A stretch of DNA of 41,731 bases from a virus. Numbering within the stretch: the first letter of the stretch is position 1; each line of letters starts with the position of its first letter. The stretch is taken from positions 1 to 41,731 of the IMG/VR virus record IMGVR_UViG_3300043499_000165; one strand, given 5' to 3'. Position numbers and translations under genes: made by a program. Positions 32,513 through 39,509 of the stretch are shown here, piece after piece. The notes under the pieces were generated by a model. That model was not told the origin of the DNA and ran no database searches. It saw nothing but the letters and a program-made list of their open reading frames with translations.

Positions 32513-32770
32513 CTAGGCCGTTCGCCTGTCCGCGCGCTTCCTGCCCTCTTCCAAGTGCAGCTTGACCACCGCTTCGACGAGACGCTCGAAGTTGGTCTCG
32601 CTCAGGGCGGCGATCGCCTCAACGGGCGACCGTTTCCATACCTCCGCCTTCTGATTCACGTACGACAGCTCATCCACGCCGATGATCTCGCGGACGAACT
32701 CGCGGCCCGGGGTCTCGTTGAGATATGCCAGCGTCGCGTGGACCATCGCAAAGTGTTCTCGATCAACCAT
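32513..32770 (-). CDS. Hypothetical protein, 85 aa
   Basis: ATG 32770 behind GGAGG. Acidic helical protein (REFVREIIGVDELSYVNQKA, LSETNFERLVEAVVKLHLEE). It ends near the strong hairpin, the last gene of the terminase/RadC run on this strand. No family recognised. Confidence 0.6.
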   Translation of the reverse strand: MVDREHFAMVHATLAYLNETPGREFVREIIGVDELSYVNQKAEVWKRSPVEAIAALSETNFERLVEAVVKLHLEEGRKRADRRTA

Positions 32771-32786
32771 GGTCGGCCTCCATCGG

Positions 32787-33050
32787 TCACTTGCCCCAGC
32801 GAGCTCGCGCAGCTGCTCGAGCGCTCGCGGTGCGCTGCTCCTTCGACAGCGAGTCATTCAGGGCCTGGGCGCCGCTCGCGGCGATGTCCGATCGCTTCTT
32901 CGCGGTCAGGTTGTCCGCCCGCGCGGCGCCGGCGGCGGCCGCGATCGCGGCGCGCCGGCGACGTCCGAGCTTCTTCGCTCGAGCTCGTCCACCCTTCAGG
33001 CCGCCCAGCTGGCCGGCCGCCTTCTTGTCCATCTTCTTCGCCTTCGCCAA
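32787..33050 (-). CDS. Basic KGG-type/histone-like small protein, 87 aa
   Basis: TTG 33050 behind GAGGT (ATG 33032 is an alternative). Lys/Arg/Ala/Gly-rich: KKAAGQLGGLKGGRARAKKL, then Ala-Arg repeats ending ARAAARARWGK. Similar in composition to KGG stress or H1-like basic proteins that bind DNA. It may help condense or bind phage DNA. Confidence 0.6.
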   Translation of the reverse strand: MAKAKKMDKKAAGQLGGLKGGRARAKKLGRRRRAAIAAAAGAARADNLTAKKRSDIAASGAQALNDSLSKEQRTASARAAARARWGK

Positions 33051-33053
33051 CTG

Positions 33054-33131
33054 CTACCTCACGCCAAGTCGCGGGCCGCGTCGGCCCGGATGCAGGGACC
33101 GCTTGTAGCGCTTGCGGGAGATGGGCTCCAC
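33054..33131 (-). CDS. Possible 25-aa basic peptide ORF
   Basis: GTG 33131 after AGGAGCG, product VEPISRKRYKRSLHPGRRGP and following. Highly basic, close to the KGG-like start. Too short to judge; otherwise the 165-base gap holds only a GC hairpin at 33184-33208. Confidence 0.25.
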   Translation of the reverse strand: MEPISRKRYKRSLHPGRRGPRLGVR

Positions 33132-33183
33132 CCGCTCCTGGCGCTCGTTCGATTCTACCTCTGGTGCGGCCAGCGTCGAGGAT

Positions 33184-33208
33184 GGGCGGGGGTCGGGGGC
33201 CCCCGCCC
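33184..33208. terminator. GC hairpin after RadC gene
   Basis: GGGCGGGGG (33184-33192) pairs with CCCCCGCCC (33200-33208) around a 7-base loop, eight bases downstream of the RadC stop on the minus strand. No T-run. Confidence 0.45.
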
Positions 33209-33215
33209 TCCCGGC

Positions 33216-33686
33216 CTACGGCATCATGTCGCGGGCGCGGAAGCTGACGTGTCCGTGCGCCGTGATGATGACGTGATCGAGTACCCCGATTCCGAGCAGG
33301 ACTCCGGCGTCACACAGACGGCGCGTGATTCCGAGGTCCTCTTCGCTCGGCTCGGCGTCACCGCTGGGGTGATTGTGAACGAGCACGATGCTCGCCGCCG
33401 AGTAGAGGATCGCAACGCGGAAGACTTCCCGCGGGTGGACGATGGACGCGTTCAGGCTGCCGATGGAGATAACCACGCGCCGGGTCACTCCATGCCGCGC
33501 GTTGAGCAGCAGGACGCCGAACACTTCGCGCTCGGCATACCGAAGCTCAGGCCACGCGGCGACGACGTCGTCCGGGCCGCGCATCGCTGCGCTGTACGGC
33601 GAGTCGCCGATGAGAAGACGGGGAGCGCGGCGGGCATCCTTCACCAGCTCGCTCATCGTCCGCTCGACCAGCCCCTGAAATTCCAC
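33216..33686 (-). CDS. RadC/JAMM-domain metalloprotease-like protein
   Basis: GTG 33686 has a perfect AAGGAGG five bases upstream, so it is preferred over ATG 33764 or 33719. The 156-aa product is a complete JAMM site: H104-N-H106 in LVHNHPSGD, then S114 and D117 (HxH-x7-S-x2-D). The helix-hairpin-helix DNA-binding part of chromosomal RadC is missing. Such phage/mobile RadC proteins are common near DNA-processing genes; role unknown. A gene with a possible beta-grasp fold lies just upstream. Confidence 0.85.
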   Translation of the reverse strand: MEFQGLVERTMSELVKDARRAPRLLIGDSPYSAAMRGPDDVVAAWPELRYAEREVFGVLLLNARHGVTRRVVISIGSLNASIVHPREVFRVAILYSAASIVLVHNHPSGDAEPSEEDLGITRRLCDAGVLLGIGVLDHVIITAHGHVSFRARDMMP

Positions 33687-33733
33687 TGCATCCTCCTTGT
33701 TGACTCGCGTCGGGCCCATCCCGTCGCGATGTA

Positions 33734-33775
33734 CATACTCTAGCATGCGCGCTTGCTTGAGCACAAGTTATTTAT
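33734..33775 (-). promoter_or_regulatory. Possible promoter upstream of RadC
   Basis: AT-rich stretch after the terminator. TTGTGC and TAGAGT are separated by 18 bases on the minus strand. CTTG-TGCT-CAAG forms a small inverted repeat overlapping the upstream box. This is a moderate match only. Confidence 0.35.
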
Positions 33776-33780
33776 GCACG

Positions 33781-33810
33781 AAAAAAGCGGCCCCCGAAGT
33801 GGGGGCCGCT
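33781..33810 (-). terminator. Intrinsic terminator
   Basis: Minus strand AGCGGCCCCC-ACTTC-GGGGGCCGCT followed by TTTTTT: a perfect 10-bp stem and T-run right after the 95-aa gene stop. It ends the long terminase operon, the best terminator in the window. Confidence 0.9.
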
Positions 33811-33826
33811 CAATTCGTTGCGTCGG

Positions 33827-34114
33827 TCAGGTCTGGTAGGGCGGGGGCGTGTCGGTGTGGATGTCGGCGCCGCAGGCGGGCCCGGTCACGCCAACGAAGG
33901 TCTGCGAGTTCGCGAGAACCGCCCCAGGGTCCAGGGCGTAGGCCGTGGAGCCTTTGCGCATCCGAAAAACCACGTGCTTCGCGCCCACGTCGAAGCCGAG
34001 GCGCTCGTAGACGTCACGCATGCTCATGTGCGCGTCGTCCTCGATCGAGAACGCGAACCGCTCTTCGCCATTCTCGACCACCATCACGTCCATTGGTCCG
34101 TTCACGGTCGTCAT
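33827..34114 (-). CDS. Small possible beta-grasp (ubiquitin-like) protein, 95 aa
   Basis: ATG 34114 (ATGA overlap), GAGGAG upstream. Predicted order: strand (MDVMVVENGEE), strand (RFAFSIEDD), helix (SMRDVYERLGF), strand (KHVVFRMRKG), strand (TAYALDPG), tail. This order and the DPG turn resemble multi-ubiquitin-type beta-grasp proteins. No C-terminal Gly-Gly. Adjacent to a JAMM protease gene. The fold is inferred from pattern alone. Confidence 0.45.
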   Translation of the reverse strand: MTTVNGPMDVMVVENGEERFAFSIEDDAHMSMRDVYERLGFDVGAKHVVFRMRKGSTAYALDPGAVLANSQTFVGVTGPACGADIHTDTPPPYQT

Positions 34115-34422
34115 CGGGACTCCTCTTCTTGCGGCGGTTCCGATTCCGCCATCTCGGCGGCGGCTCTCTCAAAGTAGGCTCTTGTCTCGCGCAACTCTTC
34201 CGCGAGCTCTGGCTCCATCGGATGATGCACCCGGTCCTCAAGCAACCTGTCGGTCGGATCGCACCGGCGACCACGATCCCCCGGATCCCGGGCGATAACC
34301 CAGCCCTTCGGATCGCTCTTGCGTTCCTCCAAGAGGAACGCGAGAAGCCTGATAGCGCGTCTCCCGTTACGGAGATCCCGTCGCCGTTGCTGGTCATCAC
34401 TCATGGGGCGGGAGTCTATCAT
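34111..34422 (-). CDS. Hypothetical helical protein, 103 aa
   Basis: ATG 34422 overlaps the terminase stop (ATGA); internal ATG 34404 is a second option. Charged, helical, Arg/Glu-rich (RRAIRLLAFLLEERKSD, ELAEELRETRAYFERAAAEM). No family recognised; a terminase-adjacent accessory. Confidence 0.55.
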   Translation of the reverse strand: MIDSRPMSDDQQRRRDLRNGRRAIRLLAFLLEERKSDPKGWVIARDPGDRGRRCDPTDRLLEDRVHHPMEPELAEELRETRAYFERAAAEMAESEPPQEEESR

Positions 34423-36413
34423 CGCCGGAACCCGCCAACCCACCCTCCGCGGCGCCGCGGCCGCATCGGGAGCCCCTGGCGCACCTGGCCGGGGGGCGCC
34501 GGCGGCCCCGCTGGCGGGGCCGGTTGTGGCTGCACCCGGATCTCGAGGCGCTTCGCTCGAGCGCCCAGCGTTTCGACGAACCGCGGCCCGCGGATCCGGA
34601 GCGCCGCGAGTCCGAGGATCGTGAGGTCCCACTTCTCGTTTCGCTTCCCAGGGCGCCGGTTCAACCAGACGCTCATGACGCCCTTCCCCTTCACGTAGCG
34701 GCCCATCCGCTTTTCGGCCGTCATCTGGGCGAAGAACTCCTCGTCCGTCCAGTCCGCGATCGGGAAGTGGATGTAGCCGGGCCGCGCGCCCGGCACGTCG
34801 AGCTTCGGGATCTGCAGCCGGCCGTGGACGATGTCCTTTCCGGCCGCCGTGTTCAGCGAGTACACACGGGCGCGGTACGTGTTCTTGGTGCTGAAGCCGC
34901 GGATGAACGGATCGCCGGGGCTCACGATGCTGGCGCCGCGCGTCGGATAGACCTTCTGCGCGTAGTGGGCGCGGCAGAACTGGTAGACCGCGTCGGGCAG
35001 GTAGCCGGCGTCGATCGCGCCGCCCGAGATCCCGACCAGCTGGCCGGACTCGTGCCGGAACTTCGTTCCGAGGAAGTCGTGGAGCTCGGCCCACACAGAC
35101 CCCGGCCCTCGAGCGACCGGGTTGCCCTTCAGCATCAGGCCCTTCTCGGGATCCCCGAGGATGACGTGCTCGGCGATCGCCCAGCACTCCTCGCCGGCGC
35201 CGAAGCCCCACACCATGACCTCGATGCGGTCCTTGTGGACGTCGGCCGACAGGAAGAGCGCGCCGACCCGGTCGGGGACCTCGGCCGCGTACTTCTCACG
35301 CCGCTGGAACAGCGTGTCCTGGTCGTTGGTGTCGCCCGGCTCCTCCCAAGTCTCGGCGAGCTGGTGGTTGACCCACACCTGGAGGCTCAGCTGGTCGTCC
35401 TTCGACTTCAGGAAGTCGTCTGCGATGTCGCGCCACGAGGTCCAGCCCGCCGGCGAGTACATCGACGGCAGGTGCCAGCCGACCAGCGAGCCCTCGGCGG
35501 TCGGCCGCCACTCGCCGCGCTCGAGCATCTGGGTCTTCCAGCTCTCACTGATCAGTCGCCGGCACTCCGCACAGCGCAGCTTCACTGCCTCCGGGTCGTC
35601 CGGGTTGAATGTGGACGGTTCGAAGTCGATCGAGTGATGCTTCCCCTCGCGCCCGGAGTAGCCGCCCTCGCGCCACTGGATGTAGTCCATGTGCCCGCAC
35701 TCGGGGCACGGGATGTAGTAATGCTGCTGGTTGCTCTGCTCGTACAGGCGCTCGATGCGCGAGAACCCCTTCAGCGTTGGGGTCGAGACCCAGAGGATCT
35801 TCCGGTTCGGGAACGTGCGCGCGCGCTTGCGGATCAGGTCGACCGGGTCACCCTCACGGAGCACCGTGCCCTGCCAGCCGTCGACGTCGTCTCCGCCAAG
35901 GTTCCGCGCCGAGAACTGCCGCATGCCGGCGGGCGAGTTGGCGCCGCGCATGCGCAGCGTCGCGCCGAGGAAGCGCTTCGTGAAGGTCGAGTTCCGGCTG
36001 TCCCGGGTCCCAGCCATCGAGATCCGCTCGCGCAGCGACGGAGTCGACGCGATCATCGGATCGACGCGGGTCTGGGACAGCTCCTGAGCGTTCTCGCGCG
36101 TGGGGCAGAAGATCACCGTCGGCGCCGGCGCCTCGCTGAAGATGTACCCCAGCCAGTTCACCAGGATCTGGGACCCGGCGATCTGGCTGCCCTTCATCAG
36201 GACGCCTTCCTCTCGAGGATCCCACGCCGAGAGGAACTGCATGATCCCGCGTGTGAACGGCACGCGGTCGGTCCGCCATTTTCCGTGCTCGTTTGCCTCC
36301 TCGCGCGAGAGCATCCGGTACGTGTCGGCCCACTGGTCGACGGTGAGCTCCGGCCGCGGAGCGAGCGATCGCCGGAACTGCTCGGCGTAGATCTCGGCGA
36401 TGTCGAGAGTCAT
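34419..36413 (-). CDS. terL: Terminase large subunit (lambda gpA family)
   Basis: 664 aa, ATG 36413 (ATGA overlap), preferred over the longer frame. The ATPase part has VLMKGSQIAGSQILVNWLGY (Walker A-like, ~72-90), a Walker B-like DDVDGW, and ILWVSTPTLKGFSRIE. Zinc-binding Cys CPECG...CAEC lie between. The nuclease half has LFLSADVHKDRIEVMVWGFG and GGAIDAGYLPDAVYQFC, matching the GpA family. It cuts and packages phage DNA into the prohead with TerS. Confidence 0.93.
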   Translation of the reverse strand: MTLDIAEIYAEQFRRSLAPRPELTVDQWADTYRMLSREEANEHGKWRTDRVPFTRGIMQFLSAWDPREEGVLMKGSQIAGSQILVNWLGYIFSEAPAPTVIFCPTRENAQELSQTRVDPMIASTPSLRERISMAGTRDSRNSTFTKRFLGATLRMRGANSPAGMRQFSARNLGGDDVDGWQGTVLREGDPVDLIRKRARTFPNRKILWVSTPTLKGFSRIERLYEQSNQQHYYIPCPECGHMDYIQWREGGYSGREGKHHSIDFEPSTFNPDDPEAVKLRCAECRRLISESWKTQMLERGEWRPTAEGSLVGWHLPSMYSPAGWTSWRDIADDFLKSKDDQLSLQVWVNHQLAETWEEPGDTNDQDTLFQRREKYAAEVPDRVGALFLSADVHKDRIEVMVWGFGAGEECWAIAEHVILGDPEKGLMLKGNPVARGPGSVWAELHDFLGTKFRHESGQLVGISGGAIDAGYLPDAVYQFCRAHYAQKVYPTRGASIVSPGDPFIRGFSTKNTYRARVYSLNTAAGKDIVHGRLQIPKLDVPGARPGYIHFPIADWTDEEFFAQMTAEKRMGRYVKGKGVMSVWLNRRPGKRNEKWDLTILGLAALRIRGPRFVETLGARAKRLEIRVQPQPAPPAGPPAPPGQVRQGLPMRPRRRGGWVGGFRR

Positions 36414-36682
36414 CGGCGCGCTCGAGCAGCCAGGCCACGAACCACGGTCACGCGCCGGTCGACCGCCACCGCGCCGAGCTCGAGCGCCCGCGCGCGGAGT
36501 CGCGGGGATAGTTCGAAGTGCGGCACGGACGCCGGCGGCGATCGCTGGAACCATGCCCGGGGGATCCCGAGCAGCGCGGCGAACGAGAGCAGCTCGTCGT
36601 CCCCGCCGTCCGAGGTCATGCGGCAGGAGAACCCGCCACTCCACGGGGCGCCGCCATGGCGCAGCTGGTCGACGTGGATCAC
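36410..36682 (-). CDS. DUF4031-domain protein, 90 aa
   Basis: GTG 36682 overlaps the small-terminase stop (GTGA). VIHVDQLRHGGAPWSGGFSC followed by RMTSDGGDDELLSFAALLGIPRAWFQ is the DUF4031 pattern (start with a valine/tyrosine-x-D block, then Cys, D/E-E-L and a W-x-Q/R motif). Function in phages is unknown. It lies between the terminase genes. Confidence 0.75.
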   Translation of the reverse strand: MIHVDQLRHGGAPWSGGFSCRMTSDGGDDELLSFAALLGIPRAWFQRSPPASVPHFELSPRLRARALELGAVAVDRRVTVVRGLAARARR

Positions 36683-37176
36683 GAGCTGCTCCCGGTCGAG
36701 ATCTCCTGCGCCAGGCGCCGGCACTCCTCCCGGATCACCTTCTCGATCCTCAAGTACTCGGCGCGCGCGGCTCCAGGGGCGATGCGTGGGGTCAGGCGGG
36801 CCGGGAACGACTCGAGCGCCTCGGTGACGACGCGCGCCTGCTCCGCGGCAGCCAGCTCGGCCTCTCTGCGGAGCGTGCCCTCGTCCTTCAGGATCTCGAG
36901 CTCGAGCTTGCGCGCGCGGCGCAGCGCCAGGAGTGTCTGGGCCTTGTTGAGCGTCGGGCGTCCGGACGGCTCCGGGCCCTCGTCGTCCGCCGCGGCGCCG
37001 CGCGCGCTGTTCTCCGCCCACTGCTGGTCCGCCAGGTCCCGGTCGATCAGGCCGTTCTGGAACGGGATCTTGCCCTCGCTGATCGCCTTGTAGACGGCCT
37101 GCCGGCTGACGCCCCGGTGATCGGCGTACTGCTGAACCGTGTCGAGGGTGGGGCCCGCCTTCTTGCGCACCGCCAT
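36679..37176 (-). CDS. terS: Terminase small subunit (Nu1-like)
   Basis: 165 aa, ATG 37176. N-terminal winged HTH (TVQQYADHRGVSRQAVYKAI, then GKIPF...LIDRDLADQQW) like lambda gpNu1. The rest is helical, ending EECRRLAQEISTGSSS. It recognises the packaging site, which may be the palindrome cluster at 38100-38340. Confidence 0.85.
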   Translation of the reverse strand: MAVRKKAGPTLDTVQQYADHRGVSRQAVYKAISEGKIPFQNGLIDRDLADQQWAENSARGAAADDEGPEPSGRPTLNKAQTLLALRRARKLELEILKDEGTLRREAELAAAEQARVVTEALESFPARLTPRIAPGAARAEYLRIEKVIREECRRLAQEISTGSSS

Positions 37177-37179
37177 GCG

Positions 37180-37815
37180 TCAGTTCTTCTTCCCCCCGGT
37201 CATCGCCTTGCGCACGTGCGTGGTCAGGGCGGCAGGGAAGCTGCCGTCGCCAGCGCGCTCGAGCAGCCAGCCGCGGAACTCCAGCCAGGCGTCCTTCTGA
37301 CCCTCGTTGTCGAACTCGAGCATGTACAGGATCTTCCCCGCGCGGCGGCCGCGTGGTGCGCGCTCCTTCGGTTCCTCGATCGACTTCTCGAGCTCGCGGA
37401 TGTCCTGGTCGGTGAACCCGAGCATCTGGTGGGTGAACCCAGCCTTGATCGACGCGTCGATCTCGCCGGCGAGGATCCCGGGCTCGTAGTCGCCGTTCTC
37501 GGACGACCGGTTATGGATGATCCGGTAGGCGCGGCTCTGCTCCGGCGTCAGGTGGTCGTGGTTGATCACCGGGACGTGGGTCAGGTTGAGCTTCCGCGCG
37601 GCCAGCAGCCGCCGGTGCCCGGCCAGGATCCCGTCCTTCGTCGAGACCTCGATCGGACTGGTGAACCCGAACTCGAGCATCAGCATCGCCATCTCGGCGA
37701 CGCGCGCCGGCGAGTGTCGCTTCGGGTTGCGGTCGTACGGCTTCAGCTTCTCAATCGGCCAGAGCTCGGCCTTCGTCGCCAGGTGGATCCCGGTGGACGC
37801 GGCGCGGCGGCTCAC
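37180..37815 (-). CDS. Small ParB-like nuclease-domain protein, 211 aa
   Basis: GTG 37815 overlaps the upstream stop. ParB N-terminal domain: IEKLKPYDRNPKRHSPARVA, FGFTSPIEVSTKDGILAGHR, RRLLAARKLNLTHVPVI. C-terminal part is helical with Lys/Arg end. No KorB HTH, so differs from the 501-aa ParB. Such genes beside terminase are common in phages; role unknown. Confidence 0.8.
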   Translation of the reverse strand: MSRRAASTGIHLATKAELWPIEKLKPYDRNPKRHSPARVAEMAMLMLEFGFTSPIEVSTKDGILAGHRRLLAARKLNLTHVPVINHDHLTPEQSRAYRIIHNRSSENGDYEPGILAGEIDASIKAGFTHQMLGFTDQDIRELEKSIEEPKERAPRGRRAGKILYMLEFDNEGQKDAWLEFRGWLLERAGDGSFPAALTTHVRKAMTGGKKN

Positions 37816-38099
37816 CTGGCTAACCCATTCCAGCCGACGATCATCATCGATCGTGTGCCAAACCGAACTCCGATGGCCCCGCCGCCGAGACTCCACATCG
37901 AGTCGGGCCCGCAGATCGCGACCAGCTCCCAGATCTGCCGCTCCTGCGCACGGGCCAGCATCACGGTCGTGTCGATGGACGCGACCTCGGCATGGAGACG
38001 CTGGATCTCCTCCCCGCGCTCGATCGCCTGGAAGCCCCACGCGAGAAAACCCAGGATGACGCCTGTCATTATCGCGACCATCATTCTGATCACAGTCAC
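37812..38099 (-). CDS. Small membrane protein with N-terminal anchor, 95 aa
   Basis: GTG 38099 or 38093. Starts MVAIMTGVILGFLAWGFQAI, one membrane span, then a coiled-coil helix (ERGEEIQRLHAEVASIDTTV) and a hydrophobic tail. First gene of the terminase operon after the palindrome zone. Function unknown. Confidence 0.6.
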   Translation of the reverse strand: MTVIRMMVAIMTGVILGFLAWGFQAIERGEEIQRLHAEVASIDTTVMLARAQERQIWELVAICGPDSMWSLGGGAIGVRFGTRSMMIVGWNGLAR

Positions 38100-38110
38100 C
38101 CTTCCGATCT

Positions 38111-38129
38111 GTCAACCAAGTTGGTTGAC
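38111..38129. promoter_or_regulatory. Operator-like palindrome GTCAACCAA-G-TTGGTTGAC
   Basis: Perfect 9-bp arms with a G centre. Two further half-sites GTCAACCA lie at 38202-38209 and 38211-38218 as a direct pair. They are just upstream of the first terminase-operon gene. A site for a regulator or terminase is likely. Confidence 0.65.
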
Positions 38130-38155
38130 AACCTGTACTACCACCGAATCCGTCA

Positions 38156-38341
38156 TCACCGTGCGCCGCAACCGGCTGCGCCGGTTGAGTGCGCTTCACA
38201 TGTCAACCATGTCAACCAAGTTTTCGGACTGTGCACTGAGGCGATGTCGAGGTCGCCGTCACCCGTGTCCGGGTTCGGTGGAAGGACCCGTGACCGGCTC
38301 ATGAGCCGGTGGATGAGCCGGTGAGCCGGTGAACAGGTCAT
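38156..38341 (-). CDS. Doubtful ORF over the palindrome zone, 61 aa
   Basis: ATG 38341 overlaps the upstream stop (ATGA), but most of the frame lies over repeats, so the peptide is repetitive (HRLIHRLMS, TWLTWLT). I regard the zone 38100-38340 as mainly non-coding. Confidence 0.2.
   Translation of the reverse strand: MTCSPAHRLIHRLMSRSRVLPPNPDTGDGDLDIASVHSPKTWLTWLTCEAHSTGAAGCGAR
38293..38330. repeat. Palindrome plus half-sites, GAGCCGGT cluster
   Basis: ACCGGCTCATGAGCCGGT (38293-38310) is a perfect 18-bp palindrome. It is followed by direct half-sites GAGCCGGT at 38315-38322 and 38323-38330. Nearby AACCGG-ctgcg-CCGGTT (38170-38186) adds another. Multiple sites before terminase genes resemble a packaging (cosB/pac) or operator region. 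Confidence 0.6.
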
Positions 38342-39123
38342 CGAGCGCTCCGCACGCGCGTGAGAGCGCTCGAGATGCCACGGTTGAGCTCCTCGGCATA
38401 CCAGCGGTGCGCTTCACGCTCCGCCGTCTCCAACCATCTCAGGTCGCCGGGGATGGGCGGTGGAGCGATGAACGACCAGATCGTGCGGTAGTCGTCACGG
38501 TCCGGACCGATGCGCTGCGCCACACCTCGAGGCAGCAGGAACGTGCGCTCCTTGCCCTTCCACTGAATCGCACCGACCGGCTGATCGATCTGAGCGCGTC
38601 CGAACTCACCCAGCAGTCCCTGATCGACCGTCCTTCCCTTGCGCTTGCGCCTCAGCTTCTTCTTGCCCCTGAAGGCTGTGAGCTTCATGCCTGCGAAGCT
38701 GAAGCGTGGATCGATGCCGCGCGCGATCGAGGGTCGAGCTGGGCGTCCCGTGACGGGCGCTGCCACGCGCCTGGCGCCTGGCGTGGTGGGCTTCTTCACG
38801 CCACCACGCTCGAACCTCGGGCCCAAGAACGGTCCGCCCTTCGAGGTCTCCCCGATCGCGACCTCTCCCCATGGCCTGTCCTTGCTGCCGAACATCGCCC
38901 TGGTGATGCGCGCGGCAAAACCATCACCGAGCCTGCCTGGCACACCGAACCAGAACTTGCGGTTGCGGATGATGAATCGGTCATCCACCCGCTTCTCCAC
39001 AGCTGCGGCCACACGATCCAGAGTGCGGTTGGTGGCCCCCACGGTCTCGTACACCACTGCCCTCTCGTAGTTGGGCAGGTCACGCAGCAGCTTGGTGGCG
39101 TCGATCGACATGCGAATGTCCAT
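38338..39123 (-). CDS. Putative tail completion / gpZ-like protein
   Basis: 261 aa, ATG 39123 (TGATG overlap). An N-terminal helical portion (NYERAVVYETVGATNRTLDR) then basic, Arg/Lys/Gly-rich body with KGGPFLGPRFERGG and GKKKLRRKRKGR. The style (NRA/T helix then basic beta) is like gpZ tail-completion proteins. The usual place of Z, between FII and U, is empty here. Weak evidence. Confidence 0.35.
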   Translation of the reverse strand: MDIRMSIDATKLLRDLPNYERAVVYETVGATNRTLDRVAAAVEKRVDDRFIIRNRKFWFGVPGRLGDGFAARITRAMFGSKDRPWGEVAIGETSKGGPFLGPRFERGGVKKPTTPGARRVAAPVTGRPARPSIARGIDPRFSFAGMKLTAFRGKKKLRRKRKGRTVDQGLLGEFGRAQIDQPVGAIQWKGKERTFLLPRGVAQRIGPDRDDYRTIWSFIAPPPIPGDLRWLETAEREAHRWYAEELNRGISSALTRVRSAR

Positions 39124-39509
39124 CAGATGGCCCTTTCCCACAGATCGCCCATGGCCTCGAGCTTCTGCACCACGTACTCGTCGAGCTGCGGGAAGCCACG
39201 CTCACGAGCAGCTCTCATGTGCCCGCCGATCTCGAGTGGTGTGGCATTCGCTGATGCTGCACACCTCAGCATCTCGACCATGAACGCAGCGTGTCGCTCA
39301 CGCTCCGACGGTGACTGCTGCTTCTCCCAAGCCATGATCCGCTCACCGACCGCCGCCTTCACCAGCATCACGAACATCCCGATCTCGTTCTTGACGCCAC
39401 CCTTGCGATTCAGGTGATGAACCCGGGATGCGAGGGCGAGGATCTTCCTCTGGGTCAGCAGCTCGCCCCAGTGCTTGGTCTGCTCGTCGATCACGCCCTG
39501 GGGGATCAC
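39123..39509 (-). CDS. Hypothetical protein after the replication gene, 128 aa
   Basis: GTG 39509 overlaps the organiser stop (GTGA). All-helical (QRKILALASRVHHLNRKGGV, FVMLVKAAVGERIMAWE). In the position of a helicase loader such as lambda P but short and without visible ATPase motifs. Function unknown. Confidence 0.5.
   Translation of the reverse strand: MIPQGVIDEQTKHWGELLTQRKILALASRVHHLNRKGGVKNEIGMFVMLVKAAVGERIMAWEKQQSPSERERHAAFMVEMLRCAASANATPLEIGGHMRAARERGFPQLDEYVVQKLEAMGDLWERAI

Noticed and set aside
32510-32521. Transposon target duplication with 29007-29018
   Set aside because: Twelve matching bases are expected by chance in a genome this long, and no transposase lies between; kept only as a weak remark within the inversion finding.
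33781-33826. Terminator as an attenuator for RadC
   Set aside because: The stem and T-run look like a plain end of the upstream operon, and the RadC gene has a separate ribosome site and possible promoter.
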